This document shows positions 31,601-41,590 of a stretch of DNA of 64,000 nucleotides, in pieces. This stretch comes from a virus, in the IMG/VR virus record IMGVR_UViG_3300032401_000690, positions 62,001 to 126,000 of that record; one strand, given 5' to 3'. The position numbers and the translations under genes were made by a program. Position 1 is the first letter of the stretch. The number at the start of each line of letters is the position of its first letter. The notes below the pieces were generated by a model. That model did no database searches and was not told where the DNA came from. It saw nothing but the letters and a program-made list of their open reading frames with translations.

Positions 31601-33743
31601 TGATAAAAAATTAAATGTTATAGCATCAAGTTTGGGTGAAGTTGCAAATGTTACACCAAAAACAAAAAATGGTCCTTTTTCGTCAATTAATTGTCACGAA
31701 AATGTTCGTAACGATAGTAAAACCGGAAAGGTTGTTAATACTGGTGGTCAGTGGTATTCGGCACCGGCAATGGCTTGTAGAAGAGTTTATATTAAGACCA
31801 TTGTTGCAACCGGAATACCTGAAAGTCCTGTTGTTGATGATCCTGTTGTTATTGAACCAATACCTGTCGTTGTTATTGAGGGTACAGTAATAGGTAATAC
31901 AGACCCGATATATGTACCCCCACTTAAAGTTGCTCCAGTACCTGATATTAAACAATCGGTTAAAGATGGGATATCAAAAAAAGTATTGAGACATATGTTT
32001 TCTGAATGTGATTATTTTGAGGTAATAAAGGAAACTAACCCTATGGTGTTTGATAGTATTAAAGATAAAATTAAATACTTTAATCCGGCATTTCACTCTA
32101 TGACACCTGAAGGTTTAAATGCTAGATTAACATTCCTTAATCAATGCATGAGACCGGGTCAAACAATACCTGTTATTGGTCCTGATGGTAAACCAAAGTA
32201 TAACGATGCGTTAAATACATCGTTTGGTGCACCACCCGTTTTGGTATTAAGAATTGGGGATTTTTATAATACAAAAATTATACCTAACTCACTTGGTATT
32301 ACATTTGATCCGTTGGTATTTGATATTAACCCTGAAGGTATTGGTGTTCAACCGATGATTGCAAAAATTAGTTTGGGGTTTGATTTTATTGGTGGTCACG
32401 GAATTGCGGGACCTGTTAAGGAACTTCAAAACGCATTGTCTTTTAATTATTATGCGAATACCGAAATATATGATGAAAGATCGGTTGCAACGGAGAATAC
32501 TTCTGAACGAGATAATACTTTAGTGAAGGCAATTATTAAAGATGGGTCAGTTAATGGTAATCCACTTATGGCAAACCAAGTTGATAATCAAATTCCACAA
32601 AAGGGTGGAAGTACTGTTGGTACCATATTATCAACAACAACATCATCTGACGGATCTTTTGCTGAAGGAGATATTGAATATAAAACATTAATGAGTGATT
32701 TATCAACAGGAACTCAAACTTATTTTAAAACAATATTTAATCAGTTGAAAACACTTACTTCAACCACAAATGGCGGTATAATGTCATTATCAAGTACTGA
32801 TATGGAATTTAATAATGGTGTTTTTAATGAATATGATGCGGTACCAACTAATGTGGATATATACGGTAAGTCAAATAGTGTTGAAAAATACATTGAAAGT
32901 TTGGTTAAACAAACAAAAAAAGATGTTAATGATGAGGTGTCTCCGATAATTTCTGATATTGTTGGTAGTAGTAAGGGTTATCAAAGTTCATTAAAAAGAG
33001 AACTTAAAGACAATATGGGAAAAGAGGTTGAAAAGGCGGAAACTGAATTAAATGGTATTGTTATTGGACCAATAAATGAAATGACTTCCTATCAAGAAGG
33101 GTTTAATTATACGTTAAGAAAGTTGGACGTAATATGTGATGGTATTGACGGTATTAAATTGGGTACGGGAGATTATAAAGTTTATTCGTTAAGTGGTGAT
33201 AGTGTTATAAGTAATATAAAGGATGTATATGTATTTACCGCTGGAACACAGATTACAAGTTTTTTAAATGATTTTCTAAGAGATAAACTTTTTGAAAAAT
33301 TAGTATATAAAAAAGATGAAAATAATTTTGTTGGGATTACCGCAATGTCGATTCCTGAAAGTAGATTTTATATGGCAATGTCCCACATATTTTTGGATGA
33401 TAATAAATATAATGCATTTGTTACGTCATTAACGACAAGTAAAAAAATTAAAGAATCTGAAACAACAATTGTTGATGATATAAAAAAATATTGTGAAATT
33501 TTTAAGGTTAAATGTAAAGCAGAACACGATGCTGAAATAAAATTATTTAATGATATAGAAACATCTGAAGAGTATAAAAAATATGAAACCTTTAAACTTG
33601 TGGAGTTTGATAGTAAAGTACAATATACTACAGAAAAAACCGGAAATAATTTACAGAAGATAAATAGAATTAAAAATTTATATCTTGATGTGAATGTTAA
33701 GACAAGTAATAAAACATATAATGGTAAAGTTAAATTTAATTAA
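28644..33743 (+). CDS. Giant baseplate/tube-initiator protein with OmpA-like peptidoglycan-binding domain
   Basis: The protein has 1699 residues. Early on the motif YGPEGGY occurs twice (about residues 73 and 124). Around residues 630-700, GRIMWFPPYDITFSEDS with FLGRPEPIYTYKNTTRTGSL resembles tube-initiator and baseplate proteins of large phages. A region near 905-1055 reads as an OmpA C-terminal-like domain: VTITMEGSASP, then NKFLSDRRINSVIAWLASL and a late ACRRVYI. After a Pro/Val hinge, VLVLRIGDFYNTKIIPNSLG and GVQPMIAKISLGFDFIGGHG (about 1195-1255) form a second tube-like module. The last 350 residues are helical, with coiled-coil potential. OmpA-like domains bind peptidoglycan, so this part may dock the baseplate on the cell wall during injection. 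Role inferred. Confidence 0.6.
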   Translation: MSDSILSFASSSSFRNKLIARNLAPYQVQGAYTAPSGNVTYEATPLADSNVIDSPDTLISTNQGANQLYTLNEYGPEGGYSGKYNVPGAPYPVEPNKGPYDPNDTILDLINEFYIDTAYIQNKYGPEGGYKDLVVVTDVITSGKMYLPYWDPSIFVPSFYSPYEILSSSNPNGSSGSLSQDSYLAKIGAAQLKGYFEDRIALEIQQMTIGSINLDTLSDPFSASLLASGQQPFFIKNWKITVPESPVFAAISFANRLTGTYFPVSFIPGDYFDENDPVGNVPSSLNTANNLTGGALGPILNKFRNPSEIFLANTGNGQQSVLFATLDYNIYRPQYQKNLIQGVSSAINNLFGGGSASVGGYYVGSVDSEPSQITTPANEVAVDRFGKQVGTIVYGPDELAKLYEGNEDKINFGLKAKSYTDGDGTDGKFVWTSPKYKDNAGFKVGPGGQNFQKDEEFNIIESQYGQNLSTGIEYKGGSILDNTQRIVQAADNVQGAKRLKHVGNAINQVSKVFNDGYKEMTKGSQVIAYYDQSTGENTIGVSGFEVGKEYCRVFQKDTPYLTYADLQKTDGITTSGRKFSYSIFDNTYNLNIAPIRNPGSTNIVDGKVKKYMFSLENLAWRTSDQPGFTYDDLPTCEKGQNGGRIMWFPPYDITFSEDSKANWNPTSFLGRPEPIYTYKNTTRTGSLSWKIVVDSPAMMNTIVEKQLANRSSQEINSIMDSFFAGCVKYDIYDLAAKFNTIPTSELYTYQQILNDPRLTPEEYNNIIKEVPVDKESGTVTAPGKGADDGPGTKTDNKDTVVANATDPISLDVLNAYLGYGFYFENDSPYYNPNIKNPSADDEWKIQGPLGRPPASQVDGSSFTYVDYYNYYIGLQGTYNTKAPEIVWASTGSTLDQGTTFTKSAIDPFFSDVVKYNFETLQKDFITSLTKILVDMKGSVTITMEGSASPIQNETYNKFLSDRRINSVIAWLASLDFGELKGQKYIDDKKLNVIASSLGEVANVTPKTKNGPFSSINCHENVRNDSKTGKVVNTGGQWYSAPAMACRRVYIKTIVATGIPESPVVDDPVVIEPIPVVVIEGTVIGNTDPIYVPPLKVAPVPDIKQSVKDGISKKVLRHMFSECDYFEVIKETNPMVFDSIKDKIKYFNPAFHSMTPEGLNARLTFLNQCMRPGQTIPVIGPDGKPKYNDALNTSFGAPPVLVLRIGDFYNTKIIPNSLGITFDPLVFDINPEGIGVQPMIAKISLGFDFIGGHGIAGPVKELQNALSFNYYANTEIYDERSVATENTSERDNTLVKAIIKDGSVNGNPLMANQVDNQIPQKGGSTVGTILSTTTSSDGSFAEGDIEYKTLMSDLSTGTQTYFKTIFNQLKTLTSTTNGGIMSLSSTDMEFNNGVFNEYDAVPTNVDIYGKSNSVEKYIESLVKQTKKDVNDEVSPIISDIVGSSKGYQSSLKRELKDNMGKEVEKAETELNGIVIGPINEMTSYQEGFNYTLRKLDVICDGIDGIKLGTGDYKVYSLSGDSVISNIKDVYVFTAGTQITSFLNDFLRDKLFEKLVYKKDENNFVGITAMSIPESRFYMAMSHIFLDDNKYNAFVTSLTTSKKIKESETTIVDDIKKYCEIFKVKCKAEHDAEIKLFNDIETSEEYKKYETFKLVEFDSKVQYTTEKTGNNLQKINRIKNLYLDVNVKTSNKTYNGKVKFN

Positions 33744-33745
33744 TA

Positions 33746-34069
33746 ATGGCATTACAATATTATAATAGATACAATCAATTTTTACAAGATGGACAACAAA
33801 CAGTTGTTCCTTATATTAACTTGCCGATAAAATCGTCTGATAAACTCTATATATATAAAGTTGGAATTTCAAGGTTGGATAAAGTATCTCAACAATTTTA
33901 TGGAACACCCTTTTTTGGTTGGTTAATACTACAAGCAAACCCACAATTTACGGGTTTTGAGTTTAACATACCTGACGCGGCTATCTTGACAATTCCATAT
34001 CCTTTGTTAAGTTCATTACAAGACTATAAAAATACATTAGAAAATCATTTCTTCTACTATGGCAGATAA
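33746..34069 (+). CDS. Baseplate wedge protein, gp53/LysM-like
   Basis: The protein has 107 residues. The core YIYKVGISRLDKVSQQFYGTPFFGWLILQANPQ has the pattern of gp53 and tail protein X: a LysM-like '..D.la...YG....w..i...N' followed by a Pro-rich strand (AAILTIPYPL). In T4, gp53 joins neighbouring wedges around the hub. It begins two bases after the upstream stop and overlaps the next start by 11 bases, so it is translated with the giant genes on both sides. Confidence 0.65.
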   Translation: MALQYYNRYNQFLQDGQQTVVPYINLPIKSSDKLYIYKVGISRLDKVSQQFYGTPFFGWLILQANPQFTGFEFNIPDAAILTIPYPLLSSLQDYKNTLENHFFYYGR

Positions 34070-37000
34070 CGGGGAAAATATATTAGTAGAGTTTGATTAC
34101 CAAAACATTACAGTAATAGATCCAAATAAAATTATTGATAAAGATGGTAAACCACAACAAAGACTCATAAATCACGAAGATCTCGTTATGTATGCTAATT
34201 TGGAGTGCACGGTACTACCAAGAACAAAATTGGCACTTGGGGCACCATTAAGTGATACAATTAGAACTGTTTCAGTTGCAAGTATGAACTTCTTGAATCC
34301 TGGAAATAAAACTTTTTTGGATGACGATTGGTCGGACGAAATTACCGGTAAAAACACCCTACAAGGTAAAGGGGTTAATCAGAAAAAATCTAATATCATA
34401 CCGGGAAATACTTCAAATATTGATAAGAGTGATGATTATTATATAACCCAAACATTGGTTTCAAACGGTAATCCCGGAGCGGTAGATAATGGTTTATTGG
34501 GAATTACACAAATTAATATAAGTTATAGTACGGATTTTATGCCCATAATTGATGTTACATTGGAAGATGTTAAAGGTCGGGCATTGTTTGAGGGTGGAAA
34601 TAATTCACCATATGCAGCATTTTTCCAATTACCATATCCACTATTTTATTTAACAATAAAGGGTTATTTGGGTAAAGCGGTTAGATTACCATTAATGTTA
34701 GTTACATTTAATGCCTCTTTTGATCCTGGTTCAGGAAACTTTAGGGTTCAGTTAAAATTATATACATATAAGTATACTATTATGTCCAGCGTAAATTGGG
34801 GTGGAATGATGGCGGCACCATTAATGTATCAATCAAATGTTAAAACAAAACAAACTACTACCACAAAAAATGGTAATGGTAATGATAAGGTTACAAGTTC
34901 TTGGTCAAGTACTGGTTTTGCAAAAATGAAAGAACTTTACGCGACATATAAATCCAAAGGATTAATTGACGATGGTTTTCCTGAAATAACATTACAAGAA
35001 TTAAAGGTTAGATTAGATACATTCCTTAAAAATATAATTGAGGAGTATTCAAAAACAAATATGGATGTTCTTAATAAACTTGAAGAATATGCAAAAAATC
35101 TAACAGAATACGAACAAAAAGTTTATATATATTCTGGTGAAGATGCTTGGGCAAAAAAATATTTAGATTTTACTGATGTTTTTATTACAAAACCAACTAA
35201 CACTCAAAAAGATGGTCTTACATTATATAAATTTAAAAAAGAATATGATACTGCAGAAAAGAGACAATTAGCCTTAACGGTATTAGACGGACTTGTAATA
35301 TCTTATAATGGGTTACTTAAGGGAAATGCGACACTTGGTGATAATAAACCAAATAGTATTCCGGTGAATATTGTTTTAGATTTGAAAAAAAATGTTAGTA
35401 CATTTTACAGTAATGCGACAGTTACGGATATTGATTTAGTTAAAACATATTTCACAAGATCAAATAAAAAAATAACGGAAGAAGAAAAAGCAACATTTGA
35501 GGCAAAAGTAAAACTTGAATTTAATTCAAGTCAATTATTTTTCTTTGAGGGTAAAGGGTCATTTATAGATCAAACATCCACAATAGCCGAAAATTTTCAA
35601 ATACAAAAACAAAAGATTGAGGAAGGTATTGCTAAAGATTTAACTAACAAGATTGGTGCAACCTTTAAATCTGACGGAAAAGGTGGTGGAAGTGGTGGTA
35701 TTGGTTTTGCTCCAACCATTAGAAACGTTCTTGCGGTGTTTTTTGCACAAGGTGAGGCATTTTTACGCTTACTTGATGATGTTCATACAAAGGCGTGGGA
35801 TCTTAGAGATAGTCCATTAAGAAAAAATGCAATACTATCTAATTCATCTACCGTTAATAGTGTTGACCTTAAAGATTTAAGTATTGAAAAAACACCAATA
35901 TACCCTTGGCCTCAATTGATTGTTGAAAACAATCTAAAAGAAGATGGGGAAAGGTTTGAATTAATGTATCCGGGACATCCATCAATTGCAACAAAAGTAA
36001 GAGCGTTTTCTCCTGAAATATGGCCTGAAGTTCAGTTTGTTGAGGAGTTTATTAAAGGAACTGTTGAGAGATCGGTTAAACAGGATTTCCCTGGGTCAGT
36101 TACAAATTCAGAAACAAAACCAAGTAGATTAAGTTTTAATGCTATTGAATTCCCAATTAGTAATGAAGTATATCAAAATACGGAAGAAGTTAAATTTTTC
36201 TATGAGATTTATGAAAGAATGTTATTGAACTCATTCTACAGTAAATTAAGTAGAGATTCAAATATTGATTTTAATATGAAGGAATATTACGCAGAATGTG
36301 AAGTATTAGATATTATTACTGCGTTGGGGTCTGATAACCCTTATTTAACAAAAAAATTAAAAGAATATAATTTAACTTCAGGTTCGTATTTAGCGTTCTT
36401 AAAACACATATCAAACGAAGGGTCGGGAGAATCTTGGCAAAACTTTGTTAGAGGAGAATTTAACACATCATATATAAAAAATGAAGTTAATAGTTCTTTT
36501 GGGTTATTAAGTGGGGACATTATTGATAATGATAAATCAATGCCATTACTATCGTTAAAGGATGTCTCACAATCTACAGAATATTTTGGAGATAATAATA
36601 ATATTGAAAATTATGATTTTACCGACCTATATCCTATAACAAATTTGGGGTGGGATAACACTTATTTGGCAAACGCAAAGGGAATACAAAAAGCTGAAAA
36701 CATATTTAAAACAACACAAGTTTTAGAATATAATAACACTAATAAAATTATCACAAATTATTTAAATAAGGGTAAGGGTAAAGATCCTATCACAAACTTC
36801 AACTACAAACCGGCAATTTTTAGTCAAACAATAGATTTTACACTATTAGATCTAAAGGTCTTTTATAAAAATAGGAAATTTGAAGATCAATTTATTACGG
36901 AAGGAAACATATATTATTCTAATTATGAAAACAAATTAGATGCCGATCAAACTACATCTATGTTAAACACTCCTTATTTTGTTAATGCAATACAACAAGG

Positions 37001-40000
37001 TGTATATAATTTTAGGTATAAGTCAAACGATCAATCACCATATAAATCTGCGGCATTTTTATTCTTGAATAGTTTGCCGTTGGCAACTCTTAAGGAAAAA
37101 TATAAGGAATATGGGGATAACGCAAGTACCAAGGAACTTGATTATATTATATCAACATTTAAGAAATTTGGTGCGGTTCATGAATTACCATATGCTTGGA
37201 TATTAAAATATGGGTCAATTTGGCATCGTTATAAAACGTGGAAGGAAACGGGTGTTGATATATTAAGTGAGGTATGGACGGACTATAATTATGCTTATAA
37301 TTACGACCCAACAAATAGTGCTACAACAAAAAATTATACGGTAACAATAAATGGTGTTACTAAAGAAATTATCTTACAAGATAATTTTACAAGTGGTCTT
37401 TTAACTCAAACAAAAATAAATCCTGGGTTTTACCCAAGGACTATTGATGATTTTAATGTTTTTTTACAGGGACAAAAAGTGTTCGGGGCAATACCACAAT
37501 TAATAAATGGTACTTGTACTGTAAGTGGAACAACACTTGAAATTACATCAATTAATTCCAACGATATTTTTACTGGTGCCGTTTTATCGGGGAGTGGTTT
37601 ATCTATTGGTACAACAATATTAGATCAATTAAATGGAACTGCCGGTGGTATTGGAACATATGTTATTAGTCCATTACAGACTTCAGGAACAACACAATTT
37701 GTGGTAACCAATAACAACGCAAATGGATATACTAGTGGTGAAATACAAGGTGCGATTGATAACGGACTATCGTTGGTTAATACAACAGATTCTGTAATAA
37801 CTAAAACTCCAGGTTTTGATCTTGGGTCTATAACTAGAGGTTTAAGTATAACACCTTGGAGTTGTTATGTTGCAACAACTGATGGTGAATCAATATATCC
37901 TATGCCGTCATTTGGATCTACGATAAATCAAACACTTGTTGAATGTTTTAGACCTAATGGAACACTGAAGACTGAAGTTTCAAATAATGGTGCGATGTAT
38001 AACGGTTCGGTTAGGACATTTTGGAAAGCACCCAATTATGGGTATTTTGATAATTCAAGATTATCAATACCATCACCAGATAGTTATTTAAAGGAAGTAT
38101 TTAACGATGTTGCAATACAACAAAACTTCTCAATTAATGGGGAAACAAATAAATATTCAACAATAAGTGAATTATTTACAACCTTTAATAAAGAAATATT
38201 AGATATTCTTGAAACTGAATTTTTAAATTTTAGTAGATCAGAATATGATTATAACTCAACTTTATCTTCAAATGATGAACTTGACTCAAGTAAACAAAAT
38301 AAAAATTTCCAATCTTTGATGAGGGTTGTTATGAAATTACCAAAACCATCACCAACTAGTACAAATGGTAATTCTATTGTAAAAGAAATACAGGAAAATC
38401 AAATAACTAATTTTACTAGTTATTTAACTACGTTTATGGAATATAAAGTTGTAATGAAGTATGGTAACCCATCAAATTACGATAAAAAATTATTCTATAC
38501 ATTCTCTAATCAATTTATTATTGACCCATATTCTTATCAGGGTTATAATCAAAACTCACCAAATAGTTTACCAACTGCGGGTGGAACTTTAACGTTATCT
38601 CAATCTAAAACGCAATATCCTGAAACGTGGAAAACTTTGGAAACATATATTGGTTTTTCTGAAATACCTGAATTAGTATATTCTGATAATGGATCTTATA
38701 TTACTGACTTTTTTGTTGATATTGATGTTGAATTTAGTGAGAACAATATAAAGAATTTTGCACCAATTATTAAAATGTATGCAACTCAGAAACTACAAAA
38801 TAGTGCAATCACTAAGGTTGAGTTTTATAGTTTAATGGATACCTATCTTACAAAAAACACAACATATTTAAATACTGTCTTGGATTTAGAATTAACTAGA
38901 TTGAGAAAAGAGTTACCTACCATTGAAATAACCAGTGCGGATGGTAATGTTAAGTCGGATCTTGAAGGTGAACAAACTAGATATGAATTGTGGGATTTAT
39001 TTAAAACAATAAACGATACTTGGATTTCAGGGGCTGACTTTAAAAGTAAAACATTATTTGAAGATGTTTTAATAATGGATAGGGCAAGTAGGGATGTTGG
39101 TCAGAAAGTGTTTGTAGATATTTTTATGTTAAAGAATTTAATGGAAAACGCTAATTATGCAAATAAATTACTTGATATTGTCCAATCAATTTTAACTGCT
39201 AATAATTTTGTAAACTTTACATTACCTGCTTATGCCAATTTCTATAATGTAAAAGATGTGAGTAAAAATCCATCACCAAAACCTGAAGGAACACTAGAAT
39301 TTGCAAACACTTTATTTGGGACATTTTTAGATGTTGATTATAGAGAAACATCGGCAAAGTTTCTTTGTTTGTATAGTAATCCCCCAAGTAAACATTTGGC
39401 GATGAATGAAAATACTGATTATAGATATAGGGACGATGCGTTTGATTTAAGGAGAGCAACTGATAATCCTTTGTTGGAAAATCAAGATGGTAAAACTAAT
39501 TGGGATAAATCAAATAAGGTAGTTGGGTTTAATGTTGATATTGGACCACAAAATCAACAAATATTTAAACAGATTGATATTTCTCAAGACCCGGGATTAC
39601 CAACAAGTGAGTCGTTAGAGGTATTAAACCAAATGGCGAATTTAGATCAAAATAGAGGTGGGTATACACAAAGTGTTTCATTATATAACTTATATAAAAA
39701 TAGAAGTTATAGGTGTAGTATTGATATGATGGGTAATGCTCTTATGCAACCTATGATGTATTTTAATTTACGAAATGTTCCTATGTTTAGTGGGCCATAT
39801 ATGATCACTAAAGTTTCTCATAGAATAGGTTTAGATGGGTTTGATACAACAATAGAAGGTCAAAGACAACCATTCTATAGTATTCCTAAAATTGAGTCAT
39901 TTATACAGTCGTTAAGTACAAAAATACTTTCAAACATTAGAGAGAAAGTAGAACAAAATAATAAGGAGATAAATGCGACAACAACAAATGTTATTAGTCA

Positions 40001-40628
40001 AACAAATAATGTTGTGAATAATAGTAATATGACTGTTGGTTTAAGTCCAAATCAAGAATGTAGTGATAATTTAAATTCTGATTATAAAAATAAAAATTAT
40101 GTAACGGCAACACCACAAAAAAACACAATTACAATTAAAGAAGCAATAACATTAATTAATAAGAAAATTAATGAGTTAAACCCACCAAATAAAGAAGATT
40201 TAGCGTTATTAATTTATTCCATAATGTCATTAAGGTTAAGTACTAAATTTAGTGGTTATGGTAATAATTATGGTGTTATACCATTAACATCATCATATGG
40301 TGGTTCAGATGTTAGTTTTAGTAAGACATATTTCTGTGATACTAATAAAACTCCAATAGTTATTTTTAATACTCCTGATTTATTTATGGATTTTATGGTT
40401 AGTAAATATGGTACTCAGATGGTGGCATTAAACGCTTATTTATTGAATTTTACGACTTATCTTGATCCCCAACAATTGGCTAAAGCGATTGTTAAATTCT
40501 ATGTTATTAATTTCCCATCAATAAGTGATAATAATGTATACGACAAATTACCTGAAGATGATAAAATTAAATATGAGAATATTGTTATTAACGCAATTAA
40601 GGAATATAGGTTAAATGTGGGTCAATAA
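34059..40628 (+). CDS. Giant baseplate hub protein (2189 aa) with inserted beta domain
   Basis: The N-terminal ~250 residues (YANLECTVLPRTKL, ITQINISYSTDFMPIIDVTL and YPLFYLTIKGYLGKAVRLPL) have the strand pattern of hub proteins of the gp27/gpD type. The rest is a long mixed region. Near residues 1142-1220, CTVSGTTLEITSINSNDIFT, SGLSIGTTI and GIGTYVISPLQTSG form a short beta repeat known from phage tail fibres and looking inserted. A hub-like segment returns near 1840-1960 (LMQPMMYFNLRNVPMFSGPY, VSHRIGLDGFDTTIEGQRQP). The last ~170 residues (ALLIYSIMSLRLSTKFSGYG and PIVIFNTPDLFMDFMV) may be a lytic or wall-binding domain, but no catalytic set was confirmed. It is far longer than T4 gp27 (391) or gp5 (575). 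Confidence 0.6.
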   Translation: MADNGENILVEFDYQNITVIDPNKIIDKDGKPQQRLINHEDLVMYANLECTVLPRTKLALGAPLSDTIRTVSVASMNFLNPGNKTFLDDDWSDEITGKNTLQGKGVNQKKSNIIPGNTSNIDKSDDYYITQTLVSNGNPGAVDNGLLGITQINISYSTDFMPIIDVTLEDVKGRALFEGGNNSPYAAFFQLPYPLFYLTIKGYLGKAVRLPLMLVTFNASFDPGSGNFRVQLKLYTYKYTIMSSVNWGGMMAAPLMYQSNVKTKQTTTTKNGNGNDKVTSSWSSTGFAKMKELYATYKSKGLIDDGFPEITLQELKVRLDTFLKNIIEEYSKTNMDVLNKLEEYAKNLTEYEQKVYIYSGEDAWAKKYLDFTDVFITKPTNTQKDGLTLYKFKKEYDTAEKRQLALTVLDGLVISYNGLLKGNATLGDNKPNSIPVNIVLDLKKNVSTFYSNATVTDIDLVKTYFTRSNKKITEEEKATFEAKVKLEFNSSQLFFFEGKGSFIDQTSTIAENFQIQKQKIEEGIAKDLTNKIGATFKSDGKGGGSGGIGFAPTIRNVLAVFFAQGEAFLRLLDDVHTKAWDLRDSPLRKNAILSNSSTVNSVDLKDLSIEKTPIYPWPQLIVENNLKEDGERFELMYPGHPSIATKVRAFSPEIWPEVQFVEEFIKGTVERSVKQDFPGSVTNSETKPSRLSFNAIEFPISNEVYQNTEEVKFFYEIYERMLLNSFYSKLSRDSNIDFNMKEYYAECEVLDIITALGSDNPYLTKKLKEYNLTSGSYLAFLKHISNEGSGESWQNFVRGEFNTSYIKNEVNSSFGLLSGDIIDNDKSMPLLSLKDVSQSTEYFGDNNNIENYDFTDLYPITNLGWDNTYLANAKGIQKAENIFKTTQVLEYNNTNKIITNYLNKGKGKDPITNFNYKPAIFSQTIDFTLLDLKVFYKNRKFEDQFITEGNIYYSNYENKLDADQTTSMLNTPYFVNAIQQGVYNFRYKSNDQSPYKSAAFLFLNSLPLATLKEKYKEYGDNASTKELDYIISTFKKFGAVHELPYAWILKYGSIWHRYKTWKETGVDILSEVWTDYNYAYNYDPTNSATTKNYTVTINGVTKEIILQDNFTSGLLTQTKINPGFYPRTIDDFNVFLQGQKVFGAIPQLINGTCTVSGTTLEITSINSNDIFTGAVLSGSGLSIGTTILDQLNGTAGGIGTYVISPLQTSGTTQFVVTNNNANGYTSGEIQGAIDNGLSLVNTTDSVITKTPGFDLGSITRGLSITPWSCYVATTDGESIYPMPSFGSTINQTLVECFRPNGTLKTEVSNNGAMYNGSVRTFWKAPNYGYFDNSRLSIPSPDSYLKEVFNDVAIQQNFSINGETNKYSTISELFTTFNKEILDILETEFLNFSRSEYDYNSTLSSNDELDSSKQNKNFQSLMRVVMKLPKPSPTSTNGNSIVKEIQENQITNFTSYLTTFMEYKVVMKYGNPSNYDKKLFYTFSNQFIIDPYSYQGYNQNSPNSLPTAGGTLTLSQSKTQYPETWKTLETYIGFSEIPELVYSDNGSYITDFFVDIDVEFSENNIKNFAPIIKMYATQKLQNSAITKVEFYSLMDTYLTKNTTYLNTVLDLELTRLRKELPTIEITSADGNVKSDLEGEQTRYELWDLFKTINDTWISGADFKSKTLFEDVLIMDRASRDVGQKVFVDIFMLKNLMENANYANKLLDIVQSILTANNFVNFTLPAYANFYNVKDVSKNPSPKPEGTLEFANTLFGTFLDVDYRETSAKFLCLYSNPPSKHLAMNENTDYRYRDDAFDLRRATDNPLLENQDGKTNWDKSNKVVGFNVDIGPQNQQIFKQIDISQDPGLPTSESLEVLNQMANLDQNRGGYTQSVSLYNLYKNRSYRCSIDMMGNALMQPMMYFNLRNVPMFSGPYMITKVSHRIGLDGFDTTIEGQRQPFYSIPKIESFIQSLSTKILSNIREKVEQNNKEINATTTNVISQTNNVVNNSNMTVGLSPNQECSDNLNSDYKNKNYVTATPQKNTITIKEAITLINKKINELNPPNKEDLALLIYSIMSLRLSTKFSGYGNNYGVIPLTSSYGGSDVSFSKTYFCDTNKTPIVIFNTPDLFMDFMVSKYGTQMVALNAYLLNFTTYLDPQQLAKAIVKFYVINFPSISDNNVYDKLPEDDKIKYENIVINAIKEYRLNVGQ

Positions 40629-40662
40629 TCTACCAACACATAAATTTTTTAATACTTAATGA

Positions 40663-40670
40663 TATTTATA
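40663..40670 (+). promoter_or_regulatory. TATTTATA element
   Basis: TGATATTTATATAAAAAAG, 13 bases before the ATG at 40684. Confidence 0.5.
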
Positions 40671-40683
40671 TAAAAAAGAAATT

Positions 40684-40908
40684 ATGAACACTAAATTAAT
40701 ATTAGATAACTACTTGGGTAAAAACACAAGAGTTACAGAAAAAGACAAAGGAAATGGTTATAAAGAAGTTTGTGACCTTGATAGTGGAGATTGCTACACA
40801 ATTAGAATGAAAGATGGTTTAATTGAGAGAGTTGACAATACTATGAATACAAATAAAAAAATCCAAGTAGAGACTAAAACAGGTATTAAACAATTATTAA
40901 ACGGATAA
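40684..40908 (+). CDS. Small protein of unknown function (74 aa)
   Basis: Not recognised. It is 74 residues, with a short N-terminal helix (MNTKLILDNYLGK) and then a beta-hairpin pattern: KEVCDLDSGDCYTIRMKDGL and IERVDNTMN. Two Cys residues flank DLDSGD. A candidate promoter element lies just upstream and the next gene starts four bases after its stop, so the two form an operon. Function unknown; perhaps an assembly factor, given its place at the end of the hub operon. Confidence 0.6.
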   Translation: MNTKLILDNYLGKNTRVTEKDKGNGYKEVCDLDSGDCYTIRMKDGLIERVDNTMNTNKKIQVETKTGIKQLLNG

Positions 40909-40912
40909 TAAA

Positions 40913-41563
40913 ATGAGTGTAGATAAAAAGATTTTAGAGGAAATTAAGAGATATAATTCTATTAATAGTTATATTATGGAACAAGACATTCCTGATTTAC
41001 CACCACCATTACCGGGAGATGTGCCACCGGCACCTGATGCGGCACCATTACCGGGAGATATACCACCTGCACCTGACGCGGCAGCACCTGTACCACCTGT
41101 AGGGCCAACACCTGAACCTATTGACATTGCAAATGATCCTGATGTTGAAGAAGTTGGTAAAGAGGAGGACGAAAAAGAAGATATTGAGATTACTGATTTG
41201 GTAAAATCACAAAAAAATATTGAGGATAAACAAGAGGAATATTTTAATAATTTATTTGGCCAACTTGAGAATATGGAATCTAAGTTGGGTGAAATGGATA
41301 AAATTATGAATGCTCTTAATGCTCTTGAGGTTAAAGTTGAAAAAATGAGACCTAAAACCCCACAAGAAAAATTAGAATTAAGAAGTTTGGATTCAGGACC
41401 GTTTAATCAAAAACTATCAGATTTTTTTATTGACAAAGAAGAAGATATGGAAAAATCGGGAAAAAATGAATATGTTTTAACATCGGATGATGTTGAGGAC
41501 TTTTCACCAAACGAAATTAAGGGAACTTTTAATTCCTACGATGATGATGATATGATGCCGTAA
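40913..41563 (+). CDS. Acidic proline-rich coiled-coil protein of unknown function
   Basis: The protein has 216 residues. Residues about 25-70 are Pro- and Ala-rich with a tandem repeat (PLPGDVPPAPDAA then PLPGDIPPAPDAA). Residues about 75-95 are strongly acidic. Residues about 100-145 form a heptad-like coiled coil (NNLFGQLENMESKLGEMDKI, NALNALEVKVEKM). The acidic tail ends FNSYDDDDMMP. Such a layout is common in scaffold-like or assembly proteins and resembles no enzyme. It is followed by a terminator. The repeat-rich part may vary in length among relatives. Confidence 0.6.
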   Translation: MSVDKKILEEIKRYNSINSYIMEQDIPDLPPPLPGDVPPAPDAAPLPGDIPPAPDAAAPVPPVGPTPEPIDIANDPDVEEVGKEEDEKEDIEITDLVKSQKNIEDKQEEYFNNLFGQLENMESKLGEMDKIMNALNALEVKVEKMRPKTPQEKLELRSLDSGPFNQKLSDFFIDKEEDMEKSGKNEYVLTSDDVEDFSPNEIKGTFNSYDDDDMMP

Positions 41564-41567
41564 TTAT

Positions 41568-41590
41568 AAAACCACAAAATGTGGTTTTAT
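41568..41590 (+). terminator. Rho-independent terminator
   Basis: AAAACCACA (41568-41576) pairs with TGTGGTTTT (41580-41588) around AAA. It marks the end of the structural block. Confidence 0.8.
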
